From NCBI RefSeq assembly GCF_051251125.1, contig NZ_JBPCZL010000003.1: a DNA stretch of 64,000 bases; one strand, 5' to 3'. Of the stretch, positions 17,728 to 26,030 are shown in pieces (positions within the stretch are counted from its first letter, which is position 1; each line of letters begins with the position of its first letter). The notes under the pieces are model-generated. The model had not been told where the DNA came from. It saw only the letters and a program-made list of their open reading frames with translations, and did not search any database. A program made the position numbers and the translations under genes. The DNA is from Carnimonas bestiolae (GTDB lineage Bacteria > Pseudomonadota > Gammaproteobacteria > Pseudomonadales > Halomonadaceae).

Positions 17728-19035
17728 ATGACAGCACCGCTGAAACAAGCGCATTTCAATGTCTTCCTGTTTGGTGTCGGGCACCATCGCGCGGCCTGGC
17801 GCCAGCCACATTCCCAGGTAGAGCGCTTGGGCGACGTCAGCTTCTACGAAGCGCTGGCCCAAACCGCCGAGCGTGGCAGGCTGGATGGCGTATTCTTCGC
17901 CGATGGTCACGCGGCTATCGAACTGAGTGACGGCCCGCGCTGGTTTCTAGAGCCGATTACCTTGCTGTCCGCCATGGCGCGCGCCACCGAGCGGGTTGGC
18001 CTGATTACCACCATCTCCAGTACCTTCGGCACCCCCTTTCATACCGCACGCCAATTGGCATCGCTTGATTACATTTCGCATGGGCGCGTGGGCTGGAATT
18101 TGGTGACCTCGATGTTCGATCCCGAAGCGCGCAATCACGGCTACGATAAAATGCCGCCGCACGCGGAGCGCTACGCCCGCGCCGAAGAGATGATTCAGGC
18201 AGTCGAGGCGTTGTGGGACAGCTGGGATGACGGCGAACCGAAGATGGATCGCAACGGCTGGTACGCTAACGCTGAACACGTTCGCGCGGTACAGCACCAC
18301 GGTCGCTTCTTCGATACCGAGGGACCTCTTACAGTACCGCGACCACCGCAAGGCCATCCCGTGCTGTTTCAGGCAGGTGCTTCGGAGCAAGGGCGCGAGC
18401 TGGCCGCCCGCTACGCCGAGGCAATCTATGCCGTGGCCTGGGACATCGAATCAGCCCAGCACTACTACCGTGACATCAAGCGCCGCGTCAGCGCCGCAGG
18501 CCGCACGGTCGATGTGCCGATCATGCCGGGGCTGGTCACCTACGTTGCCGCCACCGAAGCCGAGGCACGCCAGCAGCAGCAACAGCTCGACGATGCGCTG
18601 CCGGTGGCGTCATCGCTCAGCCAGCTGGAAGTGTTTATCGATCAGGACTGTTCGCAGTGGGCGCTAGACGCGCCGGTGCCAACGCTGCCGCCGCTCGAAG
18701 AATTCAACGGTCCCAAAGGCCGCTATGCCACCATTCTGCGCATTATCGAAGACGAGCAGCCCACCCTACGCCAACTGCTCGGTCGGCTGGCCGCTGGCGG
18801 TGGGCACTGCACGATGGTAGGCACGCCGGAGCAAATCGCTGACCGCATTGAGCATTGGCTCGACAACGACGCCGCCGACGGTTTCAACCTGATGCCGCCC
18901 ACGCTGCCCGAAGGGTTGGACGACTTCGTTGATCACGTCATCCCTGAATTGCAGCGCCGCGGCCGCTTTCGCAGCGACTACCAAGGCACGACCCTGCGTG
19001 AGCACCTCGGCCTTGAACGGCCAACACGCCGGTGA
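17728..19035 (+). CDS. NtaA/SnaA/DmoA family FMN-dependent monooxygenase
   Basis: A 435-residue flavin monooxygenase of the nitrilotriacetate/dimethylsulfide monooxygenase type, which needs FMNH2 from a separate reductase. Family strings are HHRAAWRQPHS near 20-30, LDGVFFADG near 53, the FMN region STFGTPFHTARQLASLDYIS, GRVGWNLVTS near 120 and PVLFQAGASEQGRELAARYA near 210-230. AAGGACTAACGCC precedes the ATG. Such enzymes open C-N or C-S bonds in amines, sulfides, sulfonates or purines, and the target here is unknown. It is the second gene of a pair with the SDR. The stop at 19035 is 61 bp before the Nudix gene. Confidence 0.88.
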   Translation: MTAPLKQAHFNVFLFGVGHHRAAWRQPHSQVERLGDVSFYEALAQTAERGRLDGVFFADGHAAIELSDGPRWFLEPITLLSAMARATERVGLITTISSTFGTPFHTARQLASLDYISHGRVGWNLVTSMFDPEARNHGYDKMPPHAERYARAEEMIQAVEALWDSWDDGEPKMDRNGWYANAEHVRAVQHHGRFFDTEGPLTVPRPPQGHPVLFQAGASEQGRELAARYAEAIYAVAWDIESAQHYYRDIKRRVSAAGRTVDVPIMPGLVTYVAATEAEARQQQQQLDDALPVASSLSQLEVFIDQDCSQWALDAPVPTLPPLEEFNGPKGRYATILRIIEDEQPTLRQLLGRLAAGGGHCTMVGTPEQIADRIEHWLDNDAADGFNLMPPTLPEGLDDFVDHVIPELQRRGRFRSDYQGTTLREHLGLERPTRR

Positions 19036-19096
19036 GCAAGAGCGATCATTCACTGACACCATTGTTTTAACCGTCAATATCGAGGCTCATACCGCC

Positions 19097-19510
19097 ATGT
19101 CCACCGCGCTAATCCGTGTCGTTGCAGGCTGCTTGCTGGATAATCGCCGGCGCTTACTCGTTGTACGCAAACGGAATACCGAGCGATTCATGCTACCGGG
19201 CGGTAAACCAGATGCAGGAGAGTCACCGCTCACCACGCTTGCCAGAGAGTGGCAGGAAGAGCTTGGCGTGCAGCCTGCGGGGGCCATCGAACTGCTCGGC
19301 ACCTTCGACGCAGCAGCTGCCAATGAAGCGGATAGTCGCGTGAGCGCAACGGTATTTTGCGTTGAGCGGATGACGGGGAAAGAGATTAACTGCACTGCTG
19401 AAATTGAAGAATTCCGCTGGCTTTCGTTGGAGCATTCAGACTCGTTGGCATTGGCCCCCTTGCTTGAAACACAGGTCATTCCAGCACTGAAGGCGGCGCG
19501 CTCACTCTAA
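19097..19510 (+). CDS. Nudix hydrolase
   Basis: A 137-residue Nudix protein. The full Nudix box GX5EX7REUXEEXGU spans residues 36-58 with Gly36, Glu42, Arg50-Glu51, Glu54-Glu55 and Gly57, so metal binding and pyrophosphohydrolase activity should be intact. The N-terminal strand ALIRVVAGCLLDNRRRLLVVRK is typical. The substrate is not predictable; MutT-like nucleotide sanitation or a dinucleotide/coenzyme are possible. The start is taken at the ATG 19097; the open frame continues upstream to 18929 inside the monooxygenase gene, without family support. It is followed 83 bp later by a DNA glycosylase gene in the same direction. Confidence 0.9.
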   Translation: MSTALIRVVAGCLLDNRRRLLVVRKRNTERFMLPGGKPDAGESPLTTLAREWQEELGVQPAGAIELLGTFDAAAANEADSRVSATVFCVERMTGKEINCTAEIEEFRWLSLEHSDSLALAPLLETQVIPALKAARSL

Positions 19511-19593
19511 TTCAAGCTATCGATCATGCCCCACTCAGACAAGCGCACGCCAGCACCTAGAACCACAGCGTGACATTCACAAGGCAGCCATCC

Positions 19594-20301
19594 ATGAGTC
19601 AGTTCGAGCTATTGCAGGGAAACACGTTTGGCGAGCGGGTGGTCAATTTCAATCTTGGCCTACGCTACGACGGCCCCTTGCCGGAAGGGTTTCGGGTGAT
19701 CAATCCCTTCCTCGATAATCCTGATACGCCCAGCGTTATGCGTCAGTTCTACGATCGCTTTTACGCGGATAACCAACAGCGCCGCATGCTGATTGGTATT
19801 AACCCAAGTCGCCACGGCGCAGCGGTCACCGGTGTTCCCTTTACCGATACCAAGCGTCTTGAGAGCGACTGCGGTATTAGCGTGCCATGGGCGCACACCC
19901 ATGAAGTGTCGTCGGTCTTTGTCTACGACATGATTCGTGCCTACGGCGGCGCAGAGGCGTTCTATCGCGATATTTACATTAACTCGCCGTTCCCGCTGGC
20001 GATCGTTCGAGATAAAAACGGCAAGGAAGTAAATGCCAATTATTACGACGATAAAGCGCTGTTTGCCGATGTCGAAGACTTCATGATCGAGTCCATGCGA
20101 GCGCATATCGCGCTAGGCATCGATACCCGCAAAGGCTTTGTGCTTGGCAAGAAAAACCGCACCTTTCTCGACAAGCTCAACAAACGCGCGCAGCTGTTCG
20201 ACGAGCTAATAACCCTCGAACACCCCCGCTATATCCAGCAGTACAAATCGAAAGACAAACCGTTTTATATCGATAAGTACATTAGAGAACTGCGGGGATA
20301 G
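19594..20301 (+). CDS. SMUG2-like uracil-DNA glycosylase superfamily protein (DUF4918)
   Basis: A 235-residue protein whose motif GINPSRHGAAVTGVPFTD (68-85) matches the catalytic motif of SMUG-type uracil-DNA glycosylases, with Asn70 in the water-activating position. The C-terminal half carries the expected second region (FVLGKKNRTFLDKLN near 180) where other family members have their DNA-minor-groove loop. Such enzymes remove deaminated or oxidised pyrimidines from DNA; the specificity of this branch is little studied. The start at ATG 19594 is preferred over a GTG at 19570, because AAGGCAG precedes it. It is co-oriented with the Nudix gene. Confidence 0.75.
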   Translation: MSQFELLQGNTFGERVVNFNLGLRYDGPLPEGFRVINPFLDNPDTPSVMRQFYDRFYADNQQRRMLIGINPSRHGAAVTGVPFTDTKRLESDCGISVPWAHTHEVSSVFVYDMIRAYGGAEAFYRDIYINSPFPLAIVRDKNGKEVNANYYDDKALFADVEDFMIESMRAHIALGIDTRKGFVLGKKNRTFLDKLNKRAQLFDELITLEHPRYIQQYKSKDKPFYIDKYIRELRG

Positions 20302-20506
20302 TGAGAGCATTCAGACGCTAACGTTTAATGCAGCGCTGCGGGAATGCAACGGACCGGAGAAGCAGTTAACCCAACAACAAGGGCACTGGCACATCCTTCC
20401 CATACCGCTAAACAGTCAATTCAGGCTCGAAAAAGCGCCATGTAGCGAAGTCTCTTGACCAGCGTATAAGGCAGGGCTATGTTTCGCCCATAACGCCTCT
20501 GGCAGT
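20302..20506. other. Intergenic, nothing recognised before the terminators
   Basis: With the terminators that follow, about 360 bp separate the convergent glycosylase and pdxT genes. The open frame 20531-20767 on the plus strand covers the terminators and the end of pdxT and is rejected. Confidence 0.4.
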
Positions 20507-20560
20507 AAGCCCTTCCATTTATTCCGGAAGGTGCCGAGCCCAGGGGCTTTCTTTTTTCTT
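20507..20560 (+). terminator. Probable terminator with branched stem
   Basis: An outer stem AAGCCC/GGGGCTT encloses CCTTCC/GGAAGG and is followed by TTTCTTTTTTCTT. This makes a plausible Rho-independent end for the plus-strand Nudix-glycosylase transcript, though 200 bp after the stop. Confidence 0.55.
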
Positions 20561-20623
20561 GCAGATGTTGAGCGCAATATCTACAGCGCTACTCAAGAAA
20601 ACTTCATCGTAGAACAGTCGAAC

Positions 20624-20655
20624 GGGGCTCTGCGAAAAAATCCACGCAGAGCCCC
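20624..20655. terminator. Perfect 11-bp stem-loop after pdxT
   Basis: GGGGCTCTGCG (20624-20634) pairs with CGCAGAGCCCC (20645-20655) over a 10-nt loop. It lies 8 bp beyond the pdxT stop on the minus strand. The T-runs are short on both sides, so it is a likely but not classical terminator. Confidence 0.65.
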
Positions 20656-20662
20656 GTTTCCT

Positions 20663-21235
20663 CTACCCGCCCTCTTTCACACACTCCAGAAACCGCTGGT
20701 GCACGCGATTATCGCGGGACAGTTCGGGATGGAAGGCGCAGCCAAACAGGTGTCCTTGCTGCACTAACACGGGCTGACCGTCGCGCTCTGCGAGCACTGT
20801 GACGCTCTCCCCTACGCGCGTAATGGCAGGCGCTCGAATGAACACCATTTCGAGCGGGTCATCGCCAAGCGCGGTGGGGGCGCTGATAATGGCAGAGTCG
20901 AGCTGCCGACCATAGGCGTTGCGCATCACGCTCACGTCTAATAGCCCAAGGCTTTGCTGCTGAGGCTCAACATCGCGGGCCAGCAGAATAAGGCCTGCGC
21001 AGGTTCCGAACACGGGGTGCTCGGCAGCGAAGTCGGTCAACGCTTGCAGCAGTTGGTCGCGCGCCAAAAAGCGCAGCATGGTGGTGGACTCACCGCCCGG
21101 CAGAATAATGCCGCGAATGTCGCTTAGCTCCGCGGCACTGCGTACAAGCACCGGTTCGGCACCGAGCAGTCGCAGGCGCGCCGCGTGCGCCTGATAAGCG
21201 CCCTGAACGGCTAGTACACCTACCCGCATCATCAT
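20663..21235 (-). CDS. pdxT: Pyridoxal 5'-phosphate synthase glutaminase subunit
   Basis: A 190-residue class-I glutaminase that feeds ammonia to PdxS for PLP synthesis. GVLAVQGAYQAHAARL opens the protein and PGGESTTM lies at 46-53. The nucleophile is Cys79 in FGTCAGLIL, and the His-Glu pair sits in CAFHPELSRD near 170. The length is normal. The first of three consecutive ATGs (21235) overlaps the pdxS stop as ATGA, so translation is probably coupled; the second or third ATG could also be used. The two subunits form the 12:12 PLP synthase in related systems. Confidence 0.96.
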   Translation of the reverse strand: MMMRVGVLAVQGAYQAHAARLRLLGAEPVLVRSAAELSDIRGIILPGGESTTMLRFLARDQLLQALTDFAAEHPVFGTCAGLILLARDVEPQQQSLGLLDVSVMRNAYGRQLDSAIISAPTALGDDPLEMVFIRAPAITRVGESVTVLAERDGQPVLVQQGHLFGCAFHPELSRDNRVHQRFLECVKEGG

Positions 21236-22164
21236 TCACCGCGTCCCTGCAGCAATTGGCTCTGCTCTAGTGCCGCTACCGCCAGCCCCTTCATGGCACC
21301 GGTGCACTCGGCGCTGCATGCCGCGACGATTTCCGGATCATCGTAGTGGGTGCAGGCCCGTACGATGGCACGTGCGCGCTGCTCGGCCTCGTCACGCGGT
21401 GCGTAGGTGTGGCCATCGCTCATGAAGATGCCGGAGCCGACAAAGATGGCTTCCGCGCCCAGGCTGCGCATTAGCGCGGCATCCGCAGGCGTTGCGATAC
21501 CGCCCGCCGAGAAGTTGGGCACCGGTAGCTTGCCTTCCTTAGCAACCTGCTGGAGCAGCTCCACCGGGACGCGGTAATCACGTGCCGCCACATAAAGCTC
21601 GTCCTCGCGCAGCGACGCCACGCGGCGGATATCCGCCATGATCTGACGCATATGCTTCACCGCATGCACCACATCGCCGGTGCCCGCTTCGCCCTTGGTG
21701 CGAATCATTGCCGCGCCTTCCGCAACGCGTCTTAGCGCTTCACCGATATCACGTGCACCGCACACGAAGGGGGTGTCAAAGACGTGCTTATCGATGTGGT
21801 GCACTTCGTCGGCGGGCGTCAGCACTTCGCTTTCATCGATAAAATCGACGCCCAGGCTTTGCAACACCTGAGCTTCCGCAAAATGACCGATACGCGCTTT
21901 GGCCATCACCGGAATCGAGCTGACTTCCATGATTTCCTGAATCAAACGCGGATTCGCCATGCGCGCCACGCCGCCTTCTGCGCGAATCTGGGCCGGCACA
22001 CGCTCCAGCGCCATTACCGCTGTCGCGCCAGCAGCTTCAGCAATTTTTGCCTGTTCAGCGGTGCATACATCCATGATGACGCCGCCCTTGAGCATTTCTG
22101 CCAAACCGATTTTTAGGCGCATGCGCTCATCACGAGATGCATTGGAGGGAATTGTCGCTACCAT
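21232..22164 (-). CDS. pdxS: Pyridoxal 5'-phosphate synthase lyase subunit
   Basis: A 310-residue TIM barrel that condenses ribose 5-phosphate, glyceraldehyde 3-phosphate and ammonia to PLP. Clear family strings are KIGLAEMLKGGVIMDV near 18-33, VMALERVPAQIRAEGGVARM near 50-70, VMAKARIGHFAEAQVLQSLG (with a catalytic-region Lys) and NFSAGGIATPADAALMRSLG near 220-240. AGGAG stands 8 nt before the ATG at 22164. It is the first gene of the pdxST operon and diverges from a MocR regulator. Most gammaproteobacteria use the PdxA/PdxJ route instead, so this operon is a minority solution in the class. Confidence 0.97.
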   Translation of the reverse strand: MVATIPSNASRDERMRLKIGLAEMLKGGVIMDVCTAEQAKIAEAAGATAVMALERVPAQIRAEGGVARMANPRLIQEIMEVSSIPVMAKARIGHFAEAQVLQSLGVDFIDESEVLTPADEVHHIDKHVFDTPFVCGARDIGEALRRVAEGAAMIRTKGEAGTGDVVHAVKHMRQIMADIRRVASLREDELYVAARDYRVPVELLQQVAKEGKLPVPNFSAGGIATPADAALMRSLGAEAIFVGSGIFMSDGHTYAPRDEAEQRARAIVRACTHYDDPEIVAACSAECTGAMKGLAVAALEQSQLLQGRGE

Positions 22165-22267
22165 TTGTCTGACTCCTGAACGAAACGGTCAACTACCTGC
22201 TCTACCAAGAGCGAAGTGAATAACGCGATGCTCGCTTAAGTCGAGAAGAAACAACAGATACAATAGC

Positions 22268-22309
22268 AGTACAATTCAACCGAACTGTACCATTAAAACG
22301 AGCAGTACA
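22268..22309. promoter_or_regulatory. MocR/PdxR-type operator cluster between pdxS and its regulator
   Basis: Three copies of a CTGTAC-type half-site lie in 42 bp: AGTACA (22268-22273), its complement-oriented form CTGTACC (22285-22291) and CAGTACA (22303-22309). Mixed direct and inverted copies of CTGTACC-like sequence are typical for MocR regulators. The site is 104-145 bp from pdxS and within 60 bp of the regulator start, which fits dual control and autoregulation (inference). Confidence 0.6.
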
Positions 22310-22327
22310 GCGGCCAGGAAAACCATC

Positions 22328-23737
22328 ATGCAAACGCCAGGCAGCGGACGCGGCGAAGGCGCACTTATTAGCCGCGTCATGAACGACATTCGCGACAGGA
22401 TTGAGCGTAGAGCGCTTAACAACGGCAGTCGCCTGCCATCAATCCGAGCGCAGGCAACGGCCATGGGCGTGTCCAAATCGACCGTTGTAGAAGCCTACGA
22501 ACGGCTAGTTGCCGAAGGCTTGATCGAAGCGCGTCGCGGTTCAGGATTTTTCGTCAGCGACCGGCTACCACCGTTCAATATTGCTGAAACGGGCCCACGC
22601 ATTGAACGCGATATCGACCCAGTGTGGGTCACACGACAATCGTTGGACGCTGGCAGCGACACCCTGAAACCCGGCTGCGGCTGGCTTCCTGACAGCTGGA
22701 TGCCTGACCACGATATCCGTCGCGGACTGCGCGCGCTGGCCCGCAAGCCGCTGGCACCATTAACCAGCTACGGCACCCCGCAAGGACTGCCAGCACTACG
22801 CCAATTGCTGGCTCGACGCATTTGCGAGCGGGGTATCAGCGCTTCACCAGCGCAGCTGATGCTCACCGAATCCAGTACCCAGGCCATCGACCTACTGTGC
22901 CGTTTTCTGCTTGAGCCAGGCGCCACGGTACTGGTCGACGATCCCTGCTACTTCAGCCTGCAAGCCATGCTGCGCGCCCACCGCGTTAATATCGTCAGCG
23001 TTCCTTACACCCCGAACGGCCCTGATCTCAACGCCTTCGAGCAGTGTCTGGTGCACCATCGGCCGCGTCTCTACATCACCAACGCCGCACCGCATAATCC
23101 GACAGGGGCGGCGCTCACCTTTGATACCGCTCATCGGGTGCTGCGTCTCGCTGAGCAGCATGGCCTCACGATTATTGAGGACGATGTATTTGCCGACTTC
23201 GAGACCACACCCACCCCTCGCCTGGCCGCACTGGATGGGCTACAGCAGGTCATTCATATCGGTAGCTTCTCGAAAACACTGTCAGCATCGGTGCGCGTTG
23301 GCTACATTGCCGCGCGTGCCGACTGGCTTGAAGGGTTGGTGGATCTCAAGCTGGCCACGGCATTCGAATCGGGGCATTTTTCTGCCGAGCTACTGCTGAT
23401 GCTGCTCAGTAACGGCACCTATCGCAAACACATGGAAGCCGTTCGGCGGCGCTTGGCAGAGGCCACCGCGCAAACGCTTGGCAATGTGCGGAAGCTTGGC
23501 ATGACGCCATGGTTAGAGCCTAGCGGAGGAATGTTTCTATGGGTGGCGCTACCGCCGGAACTGGATGCTGCAGCAATCGCGCAGCAAGCTATCAAGCAGG
23601 ATGTACTGATTGCACCAGGCAATGTATTCAGCTTGTCGCAGAGCGCCGGCCGTTTTATGCGTTTCAACGTGGCGCAGTCGCTGGAACCGCGAATTTATGA
23701 GGTGCTGGGGACGATCATGCAGCAGCAGTTAGGCTAG
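22328..23737 (+). CDS. pdxR: MocR-family (GntR/aminotransferase) regulator, PdxR-like
   Basis: A 469-residue chimeric regulator. A GntR winged helix occupies about residues 10-78 (GSRLPSIRAQATAMGVSKST, GLIEARRGSGFFV), followed by a fold-type-I aminotransferase domain. PLP would bind Lys316 in GSFSKTLSASVRVGY, with NAAPHNPTG near 256 and EDDVFADF near 282 also conserved. Such proteins sense PLP or amino compounds. The divergent position next to pdxST strongly suggests it controls PLP synthesis, as PdxR does elsewhere. The ATG at 22328 sits 18 bp past the operator cluster, which suggests autoregulation. The specific ligand is inferred. Confidence 0.85.
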   Translation: MQTPGSGRGEGALISRVMNDIRDRIERRALNNGSRLPSIRAQATAMGVSKSTVVEAYERLVAEGLIEARRGSGFFVSDRLPPFNIAETGPRIERDIDPVWVTRQSLDAGSDTLKPGCGWLPDSWMPDHDIRRGLRALARKPLAPLTSYGTPQGLPALRQLLARRICERGISASPAQLMLTESSTQAIDLLCRFLLEPGATVLVDDPCYFSLQAMLRAHRVNIVSVPYTPNGPDLNAFEQCLVHHRPRLYITNAAPHNPTGAALTFDTAHRVLRLAEQHGLTIIEDDVFADFETTPTPRLAALDGLQQVIHIGSFSKTLSASVRVGYIAARADWLEGLVDLKLATAFESGHFSAELLLMLLSNGTYRKHMEAVRRRLAEATAQTLGNVRKLGMTPWLEPSGGMFLWVALPPELDAAAIAQQAIKQDVLIAPGNVFSLSQSAGRFMRFNVAQSLEPRIYEVLGTIMQQQLG

Positions 23738-23791
23738 GCCGAATCGCCATTGAAACGAAGGCCGCCAGGATAACCCGCACGGCCATAACCG

Positions 23792-24178
23792 CTAGCCTGC
23801 CACCGGTAAGATACCAAGACGCACTAACAGACAGCCGCCCCACACCACTGCGGCAAAGATGGCACTGACCAATACCGCCGCTGAGCCAAGGTCCTTGGCG
23901 CGTCCTGACAACTCGTGAAATTCACTGCCGATGCGATCAACGGTGGCTTCGATCGCCGAGTTCATCAGTTCAGTAATGATCACCAGCAGCGCGCTGCCCA
24001 GCAGCATCAGCCAGCCCAGAAAGCTGCTGGCCAACCAGAAGGTGGCGGGAAAACATATGATCGCCAGCACTACTTCGAGGCGGAAGGCCTGCTCAGAGCG
24101 CCAACCGGAACATAGGCCGCGCCATGAGTAGTGCGCCGATTTTATCAACCGGGAAATGCCGGATTGTCTAGGTTTCAT
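23792..24178 (-). CDS. dgkA: Diacylglycerol kinase
   Basis: A 128-residue inner-membrane enzyme that phosphorylates diacylglycerol left over from membrane-derived oligosaccharide or lipid A modification. Three hydrophobic helices follow an amphipathic N-terminus (SRLIKSAHYSWRGLCSGWRS). The signature ELMNSAIEATVDRIGSE is present near 65-81, with the catalytic Glu and the Asn-Ser-Ala-Ile-Glu core. The length is that of E. coli DgkA. The ATG at 24178 is preferred; a GTG at 24211 would add 11 residues without a site. It converges with the MocR gene. Confidence 0.93.
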   Translation of the reverse strand: MKPRQSGISRLIKSAHYSWRGLCSGWRSEQAFRLEVVLAIICFPATFWLASSFLGWLMLLGSALLVIITELMNSAIEATVDRIGSEFHELSGRAKDLGSAAVLVSAIFAAVVWGGCLLVRLGILPVAG

Positions 24179-24459
24179 GACATAACGCTCATTGTCGAGT
24201 AACCGCACCACCGCTTCGAAAAGCCTTTGCGATGACTCGTAAAAGATACAGATAGCTCGCGCCTACGCACGCCACGGCGTTTTCATAAGCACGACGTGCT
24301 ACTCAGCGCCAGCGCACGCCATCCACAGCAGGAAGACGCACCAACGATGCCGTGCTCGTTCTTCCGCCCCCACCACCGTAGCGTGAGATCAGCCGCATGT
24401 GCCGAGCGGTGGTTTCCCACCGCCTGTTGGATAAACGCGAGACCCCACAGTGGCCCGCG

Positions 24460-25935
24460 TTAGTTATGCTCGATAATAGTGCTCATATCGTCGGCCACCG
24501 CTTCCATCACCTTCGGCCATGTCAGGTAAGGGGTAGCACCGCGTCCCTGCACCAATACCGCGAAGGTACCCCAGCGCCCTGACTTGCCACGGAAGTAGCC
24601 CGCAATGGTACGTACCGGCACCGGATCGTTAAGGGTGCCGGTTTTAACCATGACGTTGTTCTGGAAGTTGATGGAGCCGTGCTGAATGTGATGTGCCACG
24701 CCGTTGCTGGGCGTTTGCATACCGGCCGAGAAGGTCGGGAACAGCTGCGGCTGGTGATACATGTAATCCATCAAGGCGGTCAAACCGCGCGCACTGGTAT
24801 GGCTTTCTGGCGTTAGCCCGCTACCGCTGCCCAGCGCCAACGGGCCATGCCCAGGCACTTTATCGACAAAGCGCTTGAGCGCCGCAGTGCCGCTGGCAAG
24901 ACTGGCCGGAGTCGCCGCCGACAGATCAACGGTCAGCATATCCGCCATGAAGTTGTTGGAATAATTGAGCATGTCCATCAACGCCATTTGCAGCGGCTGG
25001 CTCTGCACCGAGGCCAACAGCGATGCATTGCGCGGCGTTACCGTATTGCTAACGGTGAAGCCTTCCGCAACAGCCACGCCAGACTGCTGGAACAACTGGC
25101 GCAGCGTCGCAACGGTTTCCTGCGCGGGGTCGGATGCTGAGCGATAGACCGGCGTAGGCCCAGAGGACGTCGACACCTGTCCGGTAATCGTCAGGCTATC
25201 GTTGCCATTTGACGTAGTGCGACGCGCGCTTAGCTGAGTGGGCTGGGAGCCGCCCACGGTCTTGACCTTGTTGTTGACCGGCAGCAGCGGCGAGGCACTG
25301 AAGCATCCCGCCACCCGCGCAGGACCACCCGGCGCGCCCGGGATCACCTGGGTACACCAGGCGGCGTAATCTACCGCCACTGGCGACAGCAGCGCATCAT
25401 AGGAGCTCGACGAGGCGGAGCGCGCCTGACAGCGGTCCGTTACCACACATGGCGTTGGCCCGAACGGCCATTGCGACAGCACCACGCGTCCATCGACCCG
25501 CTGAATGCCGCGCGCGCGCAGTTGCTGTACCAGCGTCCAATAGCGTTCAGTGGTCATTGCTGGATCACCACCGCCATCCACGATCAGGTCGCCGTGCAGC
25601 ACATTGCCACGCACCTGCCCTGAGGAATAAAGGCTGGTGGTGAAACGATGCTGGGGGCCGTAGCGGTCGAGCGCCGCGCCAGCCACATAAAGCTTTGAGA
25701 GCGAAGCGGGCGTCAGCATGACACGCGGGCTTTGCTGGGCGACCACCTGACCGCTATCGAGCATTTTGACTTCAGCACTGATATCGAAATCATCACCGGC
25801 CAGATTGGACAAGGCCGGCAGGCCAACGGCGCGCGCCATCAGCGGTACCGAAAGTAACAACAGCGCGGCACACAGCGAAGCCATCGACTGCCAATATTTA
25901 CCGCCTTTGGGATTATATGCGTTGCTTGCTGCCAC
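24460..25935 (-). CDS. dacB: D-alanyl-D-alanine carboxypeptidase/endopeptidase (PBP4 type)
   Basis: A 491-residue low-molecular-mass penicillin-binding protein of the periplasm, class C, which trims and cleaves peptidoglycan cross-links. A signal peptide (hydrophobic LCAALLLLSVPLMARA, 21-36) is followed by the SxxK nucleophile motif Ser78-Leu-Ser-Lys81, an SxN motif in NYSNNF near 325 and KTG in VMVKTGTL near 430. The inserted domains typical of PBP4 lie between the first and second motifs and carry Cys pairs. I choose GTG 25935, because AGGAG stands ahead of it; an ATG at 25974 gives 13 extra residues. It is monocistronic. Confidence 0.92.
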   Translation of the reverse strand: MAASNAYNPKGGKYWQSMASLCAALLLLSVPLMARAVGLPALSNLAGDDFDISAEVKMLDSGQVVAQQSPRVMLTPASLSKLYVAGAALDRYGPQHRFTTSLYSSGQVRGNVLHGDLIVDGGGDPAMTTERYWTLVQQLRARGIQRVDGRVVLSQWPFGPTPCVVTDRCQARSASSSSYDALLSPVAVDYAAWCTQVIPGAPGGPARVAGCFSASPLLPVNNKVKTVGGSQPTQLSARRTTSNGNDSLTITGQVSTSSGPTPVYRSASDPAQETVATLRQLFQQSGVAVAEGFTVSNTVTPRNASLLASVQSQPLQMALMDMLNYSNNFMADMLTVDLSAATPASLASGTAALKRFVDKVPGHGPLALGSGSGLTPESHTSARGLTALMDYMYHQPQLFPTFSAGMQTPSNGVAHHIQHGSINFQNNVMVKTGTLNDPVPVRTIAGYFRGKSGRWGTFAVLVQGRGATPYLTWPKVMEAVADDMSTIIEHN

Positions 25936-26030
25936 CCGCGTGCTCCTCTCGTTGATCGATATGTTGCGTTGCATGGAAGTGGCGCACTCACCGCCTACCG
26001 TATCTGTTTGATTACCAGTCTAACCAATCC

